Shown one piece after another: positions 21,206 through 34,357 of a DNA stretch of 64,000 nt. The notes under the pieces were generated by a model, which was not told the DNA's origin, did no database searches, and saw only the letters and a program-made list of their open reading frames with translations. Source of the stretch: Phylloscopus collybita (taxonomy: Eukaryota; Chordata; Aves; Passeriformes; Phylloscopidae). A program made the translations under genes and the position numbers. Within the stretch, counting starts at the first letter, position 1. Every line of letters begins with the position of its first letter. The stretch lies in contig JAJNNQ010000019.1 of assembly GCA_027886175.1 (NCBI GenBank), forward strand, positions 12,200,501 to 12,264,500. Direction: 5' to 3'.

Positions 21206-23758
21206 AGGAGAATTTCTTGATTCTTGATATCTTGATTTTCTCCTAGCAAGAGCTCTTCCTGTTGTGGCACATCTGCACATGCACAGAGCTGAGCAGTCAA
21301 TTTGCTGCAGGATGGTCTCACTTGAGGTTCAGTTTGGTTTTTTGAATCAGACAGAAAAGGTGACACACTGGATGTGTCTGTAATGCCCACTGACAGAGCT
21401 CAAGGGAAGAATGTCCTGTGAGAATAGGTCAGTGCCCAGGTGCAGTCAGCACTGGGATCTGGGAGTGAGCTGACACCAGGAACCCACACAAGCCTTGGCT
21501 GTAGCCAGCTGAATTCAGTTTTACTGCAGACAGCAAAAGCCTGCTGAAATCTTGCCACAGCTAGGATTTCTTCCCAGCACACCCATTGCTGAGCAACAAT
21601 ATGTGTCCTTTTCCAGAGAATGGGATCAGCCCAGCCTGGCTCTTGAGAAACACACCAGCTGCACTTGAGAGAGCACTGGGATGAATGTTCAAGGCGCTGT
21701 GCAGCCCAGCAGAACACTGAATTTCCATGGCTCAGGGCACTTAGGCAGTGTAATCCCCCATGTGAAAGAGACACCCTCTGCCCGAGGCACTGGCATTGAG
21801 GTGCAAGGGGCATACACCATTACAGGGAGGAGAGGGGATTTCTATGTTGAGAAGCCAACTGATCAGAAATAAGGAGAGTCAGCTTAATTTTTTTTCCTTT
21901 TTCTTTTTTATTTTTTTTTTCTGTAAGTCGATTTGATACTAATGAACTGGAGGCACATTAGGACTAACTGCTTCCTGGCACAGACTACACAGACATTGTG
22001 CAAGATTCCTTTCAGCTCAGCTTTGCTGACATGTTTGCTTCTGACCTCAAATATCTCAAGTTTTTCCAGTTCTGACCCTCTACAAGTGAAAAGGCCTCTG
22101 TCAGTGAACTTGTGCCAAAATACCTGGGGAGCTGGGGCAGACTGGAAAGACTGGGTTGTTCTGCCTGTGATCTCAGGCAGGGGGTTGAGCTGCTCTGCAG
22201 CTCTGGGAGGCCAGTCTGCAGAAGAGGGAGGAGGCATCAGGTGGGATGTGGAGAGTTAGTTTCAGTGGGATGAGTGAGCATACTGACAGCCAGCAGGCAA
22301 ATGGCTCAGTTCCTTATTTCCAGTGGAAAGTATTTCAATTACAGTTTTTTTGTTTCATCAACATTTTTCTTAGATCCCTTTTAATTTTCTGAATAAAAGG
22401 AAATCATCCTTGGCATAATAATGGGTGAATATTGTCATGAAAAGCCAGCTCCCACTAAATGCCCCCTGCTCCTCCAGCAGACATCTTCCAACAAAAGGCT
22501 CTGAAATTTCAGCTGTCCCTGTATGTACTCCAGATGAGTTTTACTTGGAGTCGTTCATGTTCCTTCCAGTCTCTGCATGTTCTGTTTTCAGTGTTAGTCT
22601 GATTCAGCATCCCTTGACAAGAACAGACATCATCCTGTGGCTCCATCAAGACTGAGTTGTACTCACATCACAGAGGAGATACAGGTTCTGGTTTCATCTC
22701 ATCTCTTCCCCTCCTGATAATGATCACAGCAATGATTTTCACTCAACCTGACTTTTGCCTGTCTTGCCTGGCGAGCTAGAAAACTAATTCTCCTGCCTCG
22801 CAAGAGGTTTATAACCATCCCTCTGAAAATGCTGCACTTGGGATATTTCCTAAATTATATTACTATTTTTAAATCTACTTCTTCCTTTATCTGGTGAGAG
22901 AAAATTAGCTAACAGTTGGGGAAATCTGTGTGTACAGTTTTATTGCCCTGTATTTTCTCAGTTCTGAATTTTTCTTCATAATTTAATTTGGAAAAGATCC
23001 TTGAAAAAGTGCTTATTTGCCCACCCAGTCTCAGGGAAGGATCCGTGTCTTTGTGAGAATGTAGGTATGCATGTGAAGAGAGTAGGATGTCCATGAAACA
23101 TCTCTCTTCCTTGGCTCTGCAGTTTGAATCAACAACTGAAACATTTGTTACTGTTTGGGGAAAAATCTGGCATTCTATTGACACAATACTTACTTTATAA
23201 GCTTTCTTACCTATTGCTGTCCACAGGTCTTAAATGCACTGCTGGAGAGATTGGGGGGGAGTTTGATAACATTGAGAGTTCTGCTTTTTCTTTCATCTCT
23301 GTGTGGCCATCTGTAATGATCAAATTTACTCACTATTTCATGATCTTGATTGCTCTCTTAAAGCACTGCAGTGATTTTAATGTTTTTTACTCAGATTGAT
23401 CTGAGAGAAAATTTAGTTCTGTTTGGAGAAGGGAGCACCAAAAACTTTTACAAGGCCTGATGTTCAGTAGTTTTTTACTGCTGGAGCTCTTCCCAGAAGC
23501 TGAAGTGCTGTTTAATATAGAGGGGACTTCACTCAAGTCGAGCTTAAGGGGCCTGGGATTCATCTGGAAGTCTATTTTTGACTAGCTGGATTTAGCTGGT
23601 CAAAATTTACACAGCTGTGAACAAAGGCAGCTGTGCTGGTAGAAGATGTTGCTGTTCCCAGGAGATGACCATCATCTAGCTTGCCAGGGGTTCCTGCCCC
23701 AGCCCTTCTGCCAGTGAAGCACCCTATGGGTGATCCTGAATTCAGGCAGTACCAGGTA

Positions 23759-23808
23759 GATGGATGGATGGATGGATGGATGGATGGATGGATGGATGGA
23801 TGGATGGA
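23759..23808 (+). repeat. (GATG)n microsatellite
   Basis: Twelve and a half uninterrupted tetranucleotide units (50 bp). Length and purity make it likely polymorphic. A short frame encoding repeated MDGW is an artefact. Confidence 0.98.
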
Positions 23809-26649
23809 CAGACTAATCCAAATGATTCTGCAGGAAACAAACTACAGCACACTCACATGAGCCTGGTCTATCAGCATGTTTTAAGAGGGAAAGGTGCTGT
23901 AGTTTGGTGGGCAGATCATTGTCACACAGTGGGACAACTACAGAGAGAAAAGGAAATCTCTCCCTGGCTTCCATCATAACAAACCTTCCTCACTCTTCTC
24001 ACTGTATCACAGAGCAGAACTGGTGGAAATGTCTCTCAGTCTTGTGCACACAAAATGTTTAGTGCTCATCCCACCCAGCAGAGTACAATGGAAGCACAAA
24101 CCCTAGAGATAAGAAAATTTTGTATCTTTTGGGAATAAGTGGCAGAGTCTGACCAAAGCTCAGAGAGTGACATGGAAACCAGCCAGAATGCGAATTGATT
24201 GTTTTTAGTAGGCAGCTCTATTTTCAACTGTTGTTCTATCTGGGTTGTTGTAGCCTTGGAGTCACTTCTCCTAAATACACAGTGAAGGTTGCTCTTGAAG
24301 AATGAGGGTTGAAAGGGATTAATCAGTTCTCCCAGCAAACATAACATGGTACAGAAGAGAGGAAGGATTTGTCTGGCTTTAAAGTACCCCAAAATTGGCA
24401 GCAGTAACAAAAAAAGCTTTAAACTGATGGGCAAATATGGAAAGCAAACAAATTTGCTCTGCTGAGCAGGGACAAATAGTATCTAGATAATCTAAGAGAA
24501 AGATTTCACTTTTGCCTAATCCTCATGGCATTTCCAGCCCAAAGATTTCTGGGAATCTGGTGGAGTCCAAATCGCATGACATTTCTAGCCAGCTTTGCTG
24601 ACCAAGGACTTTGGGATCAGCTCTGAACTTTGGACGATTAGCCAAAATGAAATGCTTTGGGCTTAGCTATTAACAGTGTCTGCCTGGAGCTCTGTGCTGT
24701 GAGTGGAGTACCAATCATCTCCATGAAATCCCAGAAGGTCTGACTAATGCCCTCGTCTGTAGCAGACTCAACTTAGACCATCAGACCAGGGGCTGAGATG
24801 TTTATTTTGTGCTTTGCCCAGTTTTAGAGTCAGTGGGAGTAGTGAAAGAAGCTACCAATCTATATGGTACCCTGAAACAGGGCTGCTAACTGCTGTCATC
24901 TGTTCTTTTCCCTAGGATTTACCAACTCCTGCCTCTTCTTTTCTTACTCCACACCTTCAACATTGCTCCTTCCTCCCTTCTTCCCTCATCCCCTATGGAT
25001 TGAAGGCTGTTGCTTCATTTTGTCTTCTTCTAGATCTGAAATTGCAGCTTCTGCCTCCAGTTCCAACGCCACCAGTGAGACTGGGCACGGTCTGGGTTGC
25101 TGCTGTCCAGAGCTGCTCCACTGTTCCTGTGTTAGGCTTTCCAGCACCACGGCTCTCTCACAGAGCACAGAGCTCCTTCTCTGACCTTCAGGAGCCAGCT
25201 CATGCCAGGCAGCACTTGGGCTCCATGGTGGGCAAAAGCAGCTGCAGCACTGGAGCCCAACTGTCCTTGGAAGTGCTGTAGCCAACAGCTGCATTTTAGG
25301 AAATGCCTATGGCTCAGGGAATGTGCAGTAACCTTCCTCTGGACATCTTGGAGTGCACTGATGCTTGTCTGGGCACCTGCCACAGATCCACAGAAGGGAT
25401 CTTGGTGGGAGTTGCCAGAGTGAATTGGATTCAGGCTCTCAGCCTTCAGCAGGCTCCAGAGTACTTGGCACGGGGTCAAGGCTCTCACAACAGCTGTGCC
25501 CCTTTGCTAATGGCTTGACAAATATGAGCATTTTTGCATTTGTCACAAAATCCCCAGGCCTGTCGCTTTCAAGTTTCTCAAGGCTTTAATTCCATGCCAG
25601 TATATTCGGCTGTGGGGGAGAGAGGGAGAAGCAATGCTCCACAGATGTCCAAGGCTGGAATATCCTGGGAAGCATTAATCCTCTGAAGACAAATATTCCA
25701 TGAAGAGAGAGATTTTAAATATGTGCTGTGTTTCTACAAACACTTTAAGCTGGCATAAGCCAGTCTGCAACGACTTCTTTCAGAGGGCACTCCACCATTC
25801 CCGTTCCTCTGCCTTCTTCCTGGCCCAGTACTGCTCCTTTCCCCATGCTGGCACCACCACACACGTGATTGTGAAGTGAACCAGGCCAGGGAACTCTGCC
25901 AGCTTAAAACTAAACATTTTCCCTTTCCCCAGGTTAACTTCAACCTGGATGAGTTCCCTGATCTGGTTCATTGCGGGGCCACAAGAACGCTTGTGCTGGC
26001 ACAAGGTAGGGAGTAGCAGAGGGAGTGAGGAGGAATGTGGGCTGCGGGTGTGGGGAAGGAAGGGCCATTTCCTTCAGCAGCAGTGCTGGTTTATGCTGGC
26101 TTAGAGACTTGGTGTATCTGTGGTGTTAATTGCTGAAAATTATGTGCTCCAAACTGTGTGTCACAGCTGAGAGATTTTCAGGAATAAAAGGCTCTCTCAC
26201 TTTTAAAACGGGACCTGATTTCTTAAGTTCTTCTTAGGTTAAAGTTTGGTGGGTCAGAGTCAAAACCAAGTTCATAATGTTATTATGCCAAATAATTGTC
26301 AGTCTACCTAGACATGATAAAAAGGGAGATGGGGGAATGGAACAGGGAAAAGCTGCTTCTAAAATTATACAGCAGATTAGGAGCAGAGGCACAATGACCT
26401 GGCATGTCTCCTTGCAGCCTGGTTCCCACCAGTGGCTTCCCTGTCTCTCTGTATGGCAAGGAGAAAACCAAGTCAATTGGCCATCACACGGCACTCAGTT
26501 CCCATGTGCATTGATGGTGCACATTTATTATGTGTTTATTTAAATATCAAGGAGAATAAGTCATCTGAGTGTCAGCTCGGTGAATGATTTTTCAGAAGTT
26601 GTCTCATCCTTATAAAAGATGAACTAATTCATTTATCCAAGTGAAGCTT

Positions 26650-26706
26650 TTTCTGGATTTACAGTGGTGTAGCTGAAAGCAGGATTGGCCCCAGGAGTCT
26701 GTAGCA
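26650..26706. repeat. Short remnant of a turtle/crocodile-type ancient repeat
   Basis: 'ctggatttacagtggtgtag' then 'ctgaaagcaggattggcccc' resembles the TGATTTACACTGGTGTAACTGAGAGCAGAATTTGGCCC text of an ancient amniote repeat. Short and diverged, so tentative. Confidence 0.4.
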
Positions 26707-29700
26707 GCATTAGTGAGTATTCTGCTTCCAAATATTACTTGTATTCTACTGAGTTCATCTGAGGCATCCATTAAATTTTGGGGCACAATGCTGCCTTTCA
26801 TTTATAGCTGTAACCAACAAGAAGATACCAAAATCTGACCCATTAATGGAATAATGGACATCAGCAAAAGTTCTCTGTATTTGCTCCCCTACAGTTCCAC
26901 TAGGCCAGGGACTCATTTCAGCCACACTGGGCAGTGCTGGGGTCACTGTGGCTGCTCTGGCTTTACAAGGGTTTTTCTAACAGGGAGATGTGAGATGTTC
27001 ATTATGCTCCTCATGTATGTAACTCACACTGAATCAGCCCATCAGTTGGATTTTGAAGGTGAGGTTCTTGTGCATAAGAAATTCCCCTTTTTAAGAAAGA
27101 GCTCCTTAATTTTAGTTCTTTTCTTCCCCTTTTCTTTGGTTCCTTAGAATGTTGTTGTTTTCAACTGAGAGGATAATTTAAGGTGAATCTTGACCATATT
27201 CCCACCTGAGGAGAGATGTACTTGAAGTGATTTGCATATTTATTGCATATATGCTCCTAGGATGGCCAAACTGCCATGTCGTGTCTCATTTACAGCTTGT
27301 TCCTGCTGGCTCTCCAGCTTGTTAAAGGAAAGACACTGTAAAAAGAAAACAAGTGTTATATGTGGACTGCAGACATAAAAGTGACTGAAGTATGGAAGGA
27401 AAGGGATAGATTGGCAGTCTGAAAATATAATAAACCATTAAAGCATTAAAGCATTAAAGGGAGGCCTGCTGAGCTTGTTGTTTAATTACTTCTAGTGATG
27501 AAGAATGTCAATAATTATGATTTTTAAGCCTCTATGACATTTACATTTGTAAGAGCTTCAGAGGTCAGATTTAATAAAACCTGCTGAGGCTACTCTTAAG
27601 GAGCTAAGATGAGGCTTGCAATGCTACTTTTTACAAAAATAATGCATTTTATACATCTGTACTCAGCCTATTGGATGCCCACAGCCTATAGCAAACACAT
27701 CCAGGCAAAGCCAATCAAAGCAATGGGGTGGTCTGATCACACATTTATGACAGAGCCTGAGATGAGTGGTAGAAATGGCAATTCAAAGAGTGGGTTTGTT
27801 GGAGTGCCTTTGGCATTTCCGTTTTATAGGTATATCACTAATGAGAATTGAAGTGGCCCCAGATGTTGGCAGTGGTAGAATTTCTGTGATAAGACAAGGT
27901 TAAAGGATCAGTAAATTCTCAGTTTCTAGAGGTTCTCTGTGATAAGTTTGAGTAATTTCACAACCCAACATTTTGATAGCCCTTTTAACTCAATGGCGAG
28001 GATAAAAAAATTAAGATTATAAAAATAAGAGAGAAATTAGGGTCATTTTAAAATGCCATGCTGTAACTTATCTGAAGGATCTCATCATTCCAGATTAATT
28101 TCATATGCATTGTAATAATATTGTCCTTATATTAGTCTTTGGTATTCAGATGGATTAAATTTTAGCATAAGTTATTAGAAACTATAAATAAGGTCTCAGT
28201 CTGATTAAAATCCTTCAGAGAAACATGAAATAATCTGGAGAAAAAAACCACATCTTAATTACAATATCAAATAAGATTAATTTGTAACAACAGTGATACT
28301 TACACTGTTTTGTTTTAGTGTCAGACAAAATGTGTATATTTAATGAAAAGATGATAAGCTTATGGTTTTTATACATAGCTATCATTCCTTATTTATTCTG
28401 GTACAGGTGAGAGTAGGTGAGAGTAGAACCTGATCCTAAATTCTGAAAGGCTTTCTGCATATTATATCACCTCACAAAAGCATTCTTGTGAAAATATCTA
28501 CCATTTGAAAACCTTCACTTGAAGGAATTTGAAAGGATTCTTTTTGCTTCTTTTTACACCTCCACAAATATTCTTCAAAATTTTTAATGAGAATGCCTAT
28601 GAAGACATTATTCTTATTTTGGTTCCCCAACACCCAGAGAATAAGTATTGTTGCAGAGACAAGAAGAGATACTCTTTGTCTTACCAAAAAAATGCTTAAA
28701 AATATTTTTAAAGGGCATGAGATGTTTTGTGTTAAATATTGCCAGTGCTCAAAGATGCTGAAGGTTTCATTTTAACAGCTTGGTGCAAGGTTCCCTCTTT
28801 CAACAAGTCTGTGTCTCAAACTCTGTTGTGTAATAGAACCAGCTGCCAACTATTTTAAAAAATAAACTGCCTAAGTTGGATTCCTGTTAAGCAATCAGCT
28901 TTAATCTTCTGGAGAAAGGGTGAGCAGCTTTGTTCCTCTTTGTTGAAGTCTGGGTTAACCTCCTTCATTTCTTGGGCTGTAATAACTTGGTTTTACAGAG
29001 AAAGCCTTCCATGTGCTTAAAGCTCTTCTTGGACACAGGGCACTTCCCAGCTCCCAGGGCAGTTGGTTTGTGTGTTTGGACACCTCTTTAACCACCCAGC
29101 TCTGACCTTTGTGAGGTTCTGAACAGCACAGAGGAGCAGTTGCACTCGGAGAGCAGTTTCACGGTTACCCTGAGCTGACCTAAAGCAGCACAATGCCAAG
29201 AGGACTGGTCTTGCTCTCCTATCTCTGTCTGGAGACAGGTCTTTTGGAAAAGTAAGGATCATTTGGAGCATGGTTCACAACAGCCTAAGCTAGTCTGTGC
29301 TGAGACTAGCACAGCTTCAGGCTGTGCATTCCCTCCACGCTCACCGTTGGATCAGAGTTCACAAACTAATGACTTTTTTCTTCTTGTAATGTTAATTTTT
29401 CTGCCACCTTCACGACCTGAACTGGGTCATTCAGGAGGGAGTCCAAAGAGTGCCTTTTCCTGTGCCAAGAATTAAATGGAATGTGCACAGGAGTTCAACA
29501 TCTATTAGGATAGACCCTGACAAAGAGGCTACGAGACTGTCAGCAAGAGTAACACGTCTGATCCAGTCAGCTGGGCTAGGACTTTCCTGTTTTGGTTTTC
29601 CAGTATATTTGCAAACACACTCGTATTTGCTTTTTTGTTGTTTAAACACTTCTCTTTCTTGTCTGGGACAGGTCTGCTCCCTGCTCTGGCAGCTGACAAT

Positions 29701-29982
29701 GCATTTCCTTTTGCTGAGAGTTCTCGCAGACTCCCCAGGGTTGCCAGTACACAGAGAAGAGGGTTGCTAGAGGCGCTTTCACACCTACTAATGGAAGTCA
29801 TAAAAACTAGTCTCTGGGGGGAATGATTTCTCCCTGAAAGTGAAAAGGGTTAAATCATGGTGGGTGCTTCCTGACAGGAAATTCAGCCCATGAGAGGAGA
29901 CTGCTGGAGGGGAGGGTGTTGACTCTTTTTAGGACTATACCCACCTTCTGAACACTATCTCTGCTTGCTTGTTGTCTTACAG

Positions 29983-30180
29983 GAATATGCAAAAGGGGAC
30001 AAGTATCTTTTGCAAGACCTGCAGCTATTTACTGCACGATTTGTAGAGAAAAACAGCACAGCCTTCTTATTTCCCCTCCAAACCCAGGACCGTGAGATTC
30101 TTGCTGCAGCAAAAGAATTAAGGCTCTTGCTGGAAGAGAAAAATTCACTCGTTCGCATGGGAGTTACAGGCAGGACTTGG
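29983..30180 (+). other. Exon-like open segment, unrecognised
   Basis: A branchpoint-like ctgaac (near 29949) and a pyrimidine-rich tract lead to an acceptor gtcttacag ending at 29982. Then come 66 in-frame codons without a stop and a weak donor, GG|GTAACG, at 30181. The translation starts EYAKGDKYLLQDLQLF and contains the charged, helix-like AAAKELRLLLEEKN. Both ends are phase 0. I do not recognise the protein. By chance about 4% of random frames stay open this long, so openness alone is weak evidence in a window of this size. Confidence 0.25.
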
Positions 30181-31449
30181 GTAACGGGCTAATACCCATC
30201 AACACATTTTTGATGTCACTGTGCTGTTCCCCTCTACTTGAGCTGACAGCTGATGGCAGGACTTGGCTGCACCTCCCCTGCATTGAGATGTCAGATGCAG
30301 GGAGATGGAGCAAGCTTGAGCAGCCAGCCGTGAGCAGAGTGAAGCAGTGAGGGATGACTCTCTGCTCCAGGGCGTGAGGTGCCATTGAGAGCCTGACCTT
30401 TTGAATACAAAGCATTTGTCAGAAATCCAGAGAAAAACGAGCCGAACCAGTCAGGGTGGCTCTGCCTTTCTTTTAAGGGAAGCTCATTTATTTAAGCAGA
30501 CACACCTACCCCCAGGCATGACCCAGGCATTGTATGCAGGGATCTCTGATGATACTGGGACCCCTTGTTCACTTCAGTTAGCAGGAGAAATAAACTTCAC
30601 ACCCTTGTGTGGGCTCTTTGCTCATTCCAGATAGGAGTCCAGTAACTCTCATTCTAGCCAGGGCAAGTTGGAAAAGGGTAACAAGATGTTAAAGGCACCA
30701 TGACATGGGTGTAGGCAGCTCTGCTAAAATGTGTGTGAATTCTAAATATCCTGTCCTGCACCTTGGAGTTTCAGTGCTCAGTGTCTGCCACACAGGCAGT
30801 GTCTCTCAGAGACTGTCCCTCAACCCCTCTGTGACTCCCTGAGCCAACCACTCTCCAATGCAGATCCCCCAAAATCTCTTGCCTGGAGCTCTGGACTCCC
30901 ATGACTGAACCCCCCATGATGTTCTCCCCCAGACAGCCCTGAGCAGCAGGGCCTCACAGCCCTGTAGGTTCTCAGCCTCACACCTTGGTGGTCATGGCAG
31001 GAGGATGAGGCTGTGAATGGCAGCTCAGGGTCAGGAGAAGGCAGTGAAGTTTATGCACTCTAGAATCCCTGTCAGAGGCACTTTTGTGCACCGTAGCTGA
31101 GAGTTCTGTCCATCCCGATCTGGAGAGCTGATACACAGCATGCATCTTCCCATGTGTGAGATGTCACAGGCTGCTCTGTGGCAGAATGAATAGGATGAAC
31201 CCTCCTTACACTCCCCCATTCCAAGTATGCTTTTCCCAGGAGCATTTCTTCCCTTCTTTATTAGATCTGCTTTAAGCTGCTGCAGACCTGCACCCCCAGT
31301 AGCCTTCCAGGGACTCTTGGAAACGTCCACAGGTCGCACACCATGGAATAACACAGCACATTCCACAGTCACTTTTAACTCTGCTCTCCTCCCTAAGCCG
31401 TTCATGCACGCAAATCTCCTCTGTGGATTAAGGAAGGCAGAACTTCAGC

Positions 31450-31800
31450 TGGGAAGGACCCCCTCCGGTTTCCTGCGCCTTTCTGCAGCAGCAGACAGAA
31501 CAATTTGCCTTCCGAGCGAACCTCGAGTCCCGCAGGCTGAAGATCCAGCGGGATGAGGAACCGGCGGGACGGGGAGCCGAGTCCTGGCTGTCGCTCCGTG
31601 CTCGGCCCTGACATCTAGTGGAACAATTCCTCTAGAGCACCTCAAGCTGAGCAGGAAACAGCAGGGTTTGCTTCCCTGCGAGCCTCGATGGAGCAACCAT
31701 TCGTCTGTACGATCGTTTCTTTTAGTGCACTTAACACTGCCAAGGGATCTGTTGTGGGAGAAGGGAGGAGATCGCTGCACGAACAAGGATAACGCAGTTT
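31450..31800. other. Orphan CpG-dense patch in the gene desert
   Basis: I count about 14 CpG dinucleotides between 31461 and 31620 alone, with more up to 31795 (cgatcgtttc, gatcgctgcacg, ataacgc), in a neighbourhood where CpG is rare. No known exon is present. A 242-codon minus-strand open frame (31445-32173; first true ATG near 32148) crosses it without recognisable domains. It could be a promoter or enhancer for a non-coding transcript. Confidence 0.5.
31608..31621 (-). promoter_or_regulatory. CTCF-like site in an orphan CpG cluster
   Basis: The minus strand reads CCACTAGATGTCAG, one mismatch from the CCACTAGAKGGCAG form of the CTCF core. It sits in the middle of the CpG-dense patch at 31450-31800. 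Confidence 0.4.
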
Positions 31801-32999
31801 GGGTGGTAGTTTTTTTTTTTCCCTTTTCCTCCAAGTCTGAACTGCTTTTTGCTGTCAGGTGAATGGTCTTTTTTGCTGCAGCAGTGACAAACATCAGTTT
31901 CACAGTTACTTCTTGATTAACACCATTAAATGAAAACCAACTGTGACACAATCCCAAGAGACCATAGGGTAAAACTGTCAGAGAGCTCATAATAAACCTT
32001 GTGAAAGATGCAAAATTGCTATAGGCTAAATTTTCCACCTGGCTTCTCAGAACACAGCTGTGCCACTTGTAAGTACCACTGTTTGCACACACGACCCTTG
32101 CTCTGTTTTCACAGGTGAGAAAGGAGCTCTCAGTGCACGGAAACATTTTGTCTATATAAACCAGATTTTTCAACTGCTCAGATGGAAGTGATGCACATAA
32201 TTGTCTTTCATAAGGAAATGCATAAAAACCTCATTGCAGCTGAGAGGCCAAATGTGGTTTTTTGCTCTTGGAAAGTTGTGGAATGTTTGTGATGCACTTT
32301 GTGTAGGAGCTGGAAGCATTTAGATGACAGTGACGACAAAGATGACCAGCTGTTGTTGAGGTACAACCCAAATCTTTATTTATAAGATTTAGAGACTCTG
32401 CATTTGTGGTGCTTGATCACCAGCACAGACAAATTGAGTTTCCCATGGCCAGACAGCTCTGCAAGGGTCTGGGTCTTAAAGGTTCATGCCCTCCCACATG
32501 CAAGTCAGATCTATACAAAGGCCAAACCTCATTCTTCTACATTCTTCAAACAGGGACACAGAGGAAGGGGTAGGAATGCCTTAATTGGCCCCAGGAATTC
32601 CCATCCCAAGGCTGGAGTACTCCTCAGAGATGTGCTTTAAGGTGCCTGGCCAAGTGACTGACTAACCCTGGGACAAGTTACTGCCCATCAGCTGACTCTG
32701 CCTGTGAGGCACACCTTACTTCATCTCCAATGCCAACAGGGCTGTGCTGGTTGTTGGTAACTTATTCAACTGCTTTTGGTTGTGTATTTGGACCTTAAAA
32801 GTCTGATCTGAGGCAGCTGAAGTATAATCAGAGACAAAGTTTTTGTTCTCTTTTCATCTGCTACCTGATTCTTCATCAAATTCGGGGAGAGGCAGTGTCA
32901 GACAGCTCCTGCAGAACAGGGGCATCTCTGCTGTTAATGTGCTGGGCAGTGCCTCTGCCTCAGGGCCAGGGCTTCTCCTGGAGGGTTTATTTAGAATTT

Positions 33000-33310
33000 G
33001 CACAGTTTGATCACTGCACAAGTCTTAAACAAGGAATTAATTGAGATTTTAATAAATGGTCACTGCATGCTAATTGAGTACCCACTTGATTATTTAAAGA
33101 TATTATGTGAAGTTTGTGTAATTGGTTACATTGGTATTAAATTAGCATATAAAATCTCCTGCAACTCTCATATGATTTAATGAGGCTGTTATCGTGCGTG
33201 AATAAAACGGTGATTGATGAGTGAAAACCTCTTTTCCGAGCACCGAGATTGTTTAATAAAGTCAGAAATATTTCTGACATGTACTGAGTTACTCATGTTA
33301 TGCAGGTCAC
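33000..33310. other. Candidate conserved non-coding element (AT-rich, TAAT-dense)
   Basis: Repeat-free, AT-rich sequence dense in homeodomain-type cores (taattga, gctaattgag, aaattagc, tttaatgag) and an ATGCTAAT POU-like motif at 33067-33074. It contains isolated CpGs in AT-rich context (atcgtgcgtg, aaaacggtg, ttccgagcaccgag) and a perfect 18-bp palindrome at 33261-33278. This is the texture of developmental enhancers, but conservation cannot be seen from one sequence. Confidence 0.4.
33261..33278. other. Perfect 18-bp palindrome
   Basis: gtcagaaatatttctgac equals its own reverse complement with no spacer. The inner TTTCTGA/TCAGAAA halves resemble neither a simple repeat nor a transposon end that I know. 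Confidence 0.9.
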
Positions 33311-34199
33311 TTTTTGACAACAGAGTGACCTATGTGTATAATGAGGACTTTGGGGTTGAAATGGATTCCTAACTAACCCAGCATGTGACTGAATTTGGAC
33401 CTGCAGTCTCACAGCAGCTCATGAAAAAAAGAGAGGTCACTACTCTGTCCTGGCTGAACTCCTCTCTTTTTAATTGTCAAGCACTGAAATGAACTGAGCT
33501 GTATTTCAGGATGCAAAAGAATAGAAAATATAAAAGGCAAGCAGTAATCTGGAAAAGGGGGATTTGAAGCTTCTTCTCACATTACTGTAATCCTGATGCC
33601 ACTTCCATCTGACAGCTCAGAGCTGCCTCATGTGTGTGGTCTGTCTTGGGTGTGCTGAAAACCAGCATCAGGCCAGGGACAGCCCAGCCAAACCTCCTTT
33701 CCTCTGGCTATAACTCCCATCTCCTACTGTTCTGGCAACAGAAAGGTGCAGTGTCTTAAGAGAATCTTTGATGGCCATTACAGGAATTGGTCTTGTGGTG
33801 TGTTGCACTGCTTTGGGGCCAGAACCTGTGGATAAAATGGCACCAGTAGATGCATTTGAACAAAACCACTCCAGCAGTGTGGGGGAGAGGGGACATTACC
33901 CTGCAACGATCTGCTTTGCTGGAATGCTTTGGGATTCACTGGCAATTGGTGTAAAGAAAGAACAGCCACATTGGCAGGAAGTGAGGGATGTTTGCAGGGG
34001 GTGTGGAGTCACTCCTGCTCCCGTGTTCCTGAGCTGATGGCAGGGTACTCAGCCACATAAGGTGAAAATATGGATGCTAGGATTTGATGTAACTGAGCCT
34101 TGCTCTGCCTGTGTGGAAAGCAGATGTTCTCAAGTTTCCAGGTGTTGAGAAATGCTGTGTCAAGCTCATGGAAAAGCTTGCCAGGTAGTTTGAAGATTG

Positions 34200-34357
34200 C
34201 TGCTTTTCTCATCTCCTGGGCACACTCCCAAGCCAGTGTTCAATGCCTGATACAAAGCAGACAAACATCTGTCAGGACTGATGTAGGCAGAGCTGCTTCT
34301 GCCTTGGGGCAGCCAAGTCTAGGTGATCTTTTGAGACCCTTTCCAGCCCTTATCTGA
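34200..34357 (+). mobile_element. Old CR1-family 3' end
   Basis: The stretch ending 'tctaggtgatcttttgagac' and 'cctttccagcccttatctga' matches the diverged 3' end of older CR1 subfamilies (…GATGACCTCTTGAGGTCCCTTCCAGCCCTA…). The upstream boundary is vague because divergence is high. Confidence 0.65.

Larger units (their letters stand above)
21206..34199. other. Gene-free segment of the desert, first part
   Basis: Mostly unique sequence. It contains the GATG microsatellite, an ancient repeat remnant at 26650, an exon-like segment at 29983, the CpG patch at 31450 and an enhancer-like block at 33000. No recognisable protein is encoded. Confidence 0.7.

Noticed and set aside
32153..32160. TATATAAA as a TATA box
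   Set aside because: AT-rich octamers are common here and no initiator, transcript structure or gene follows.
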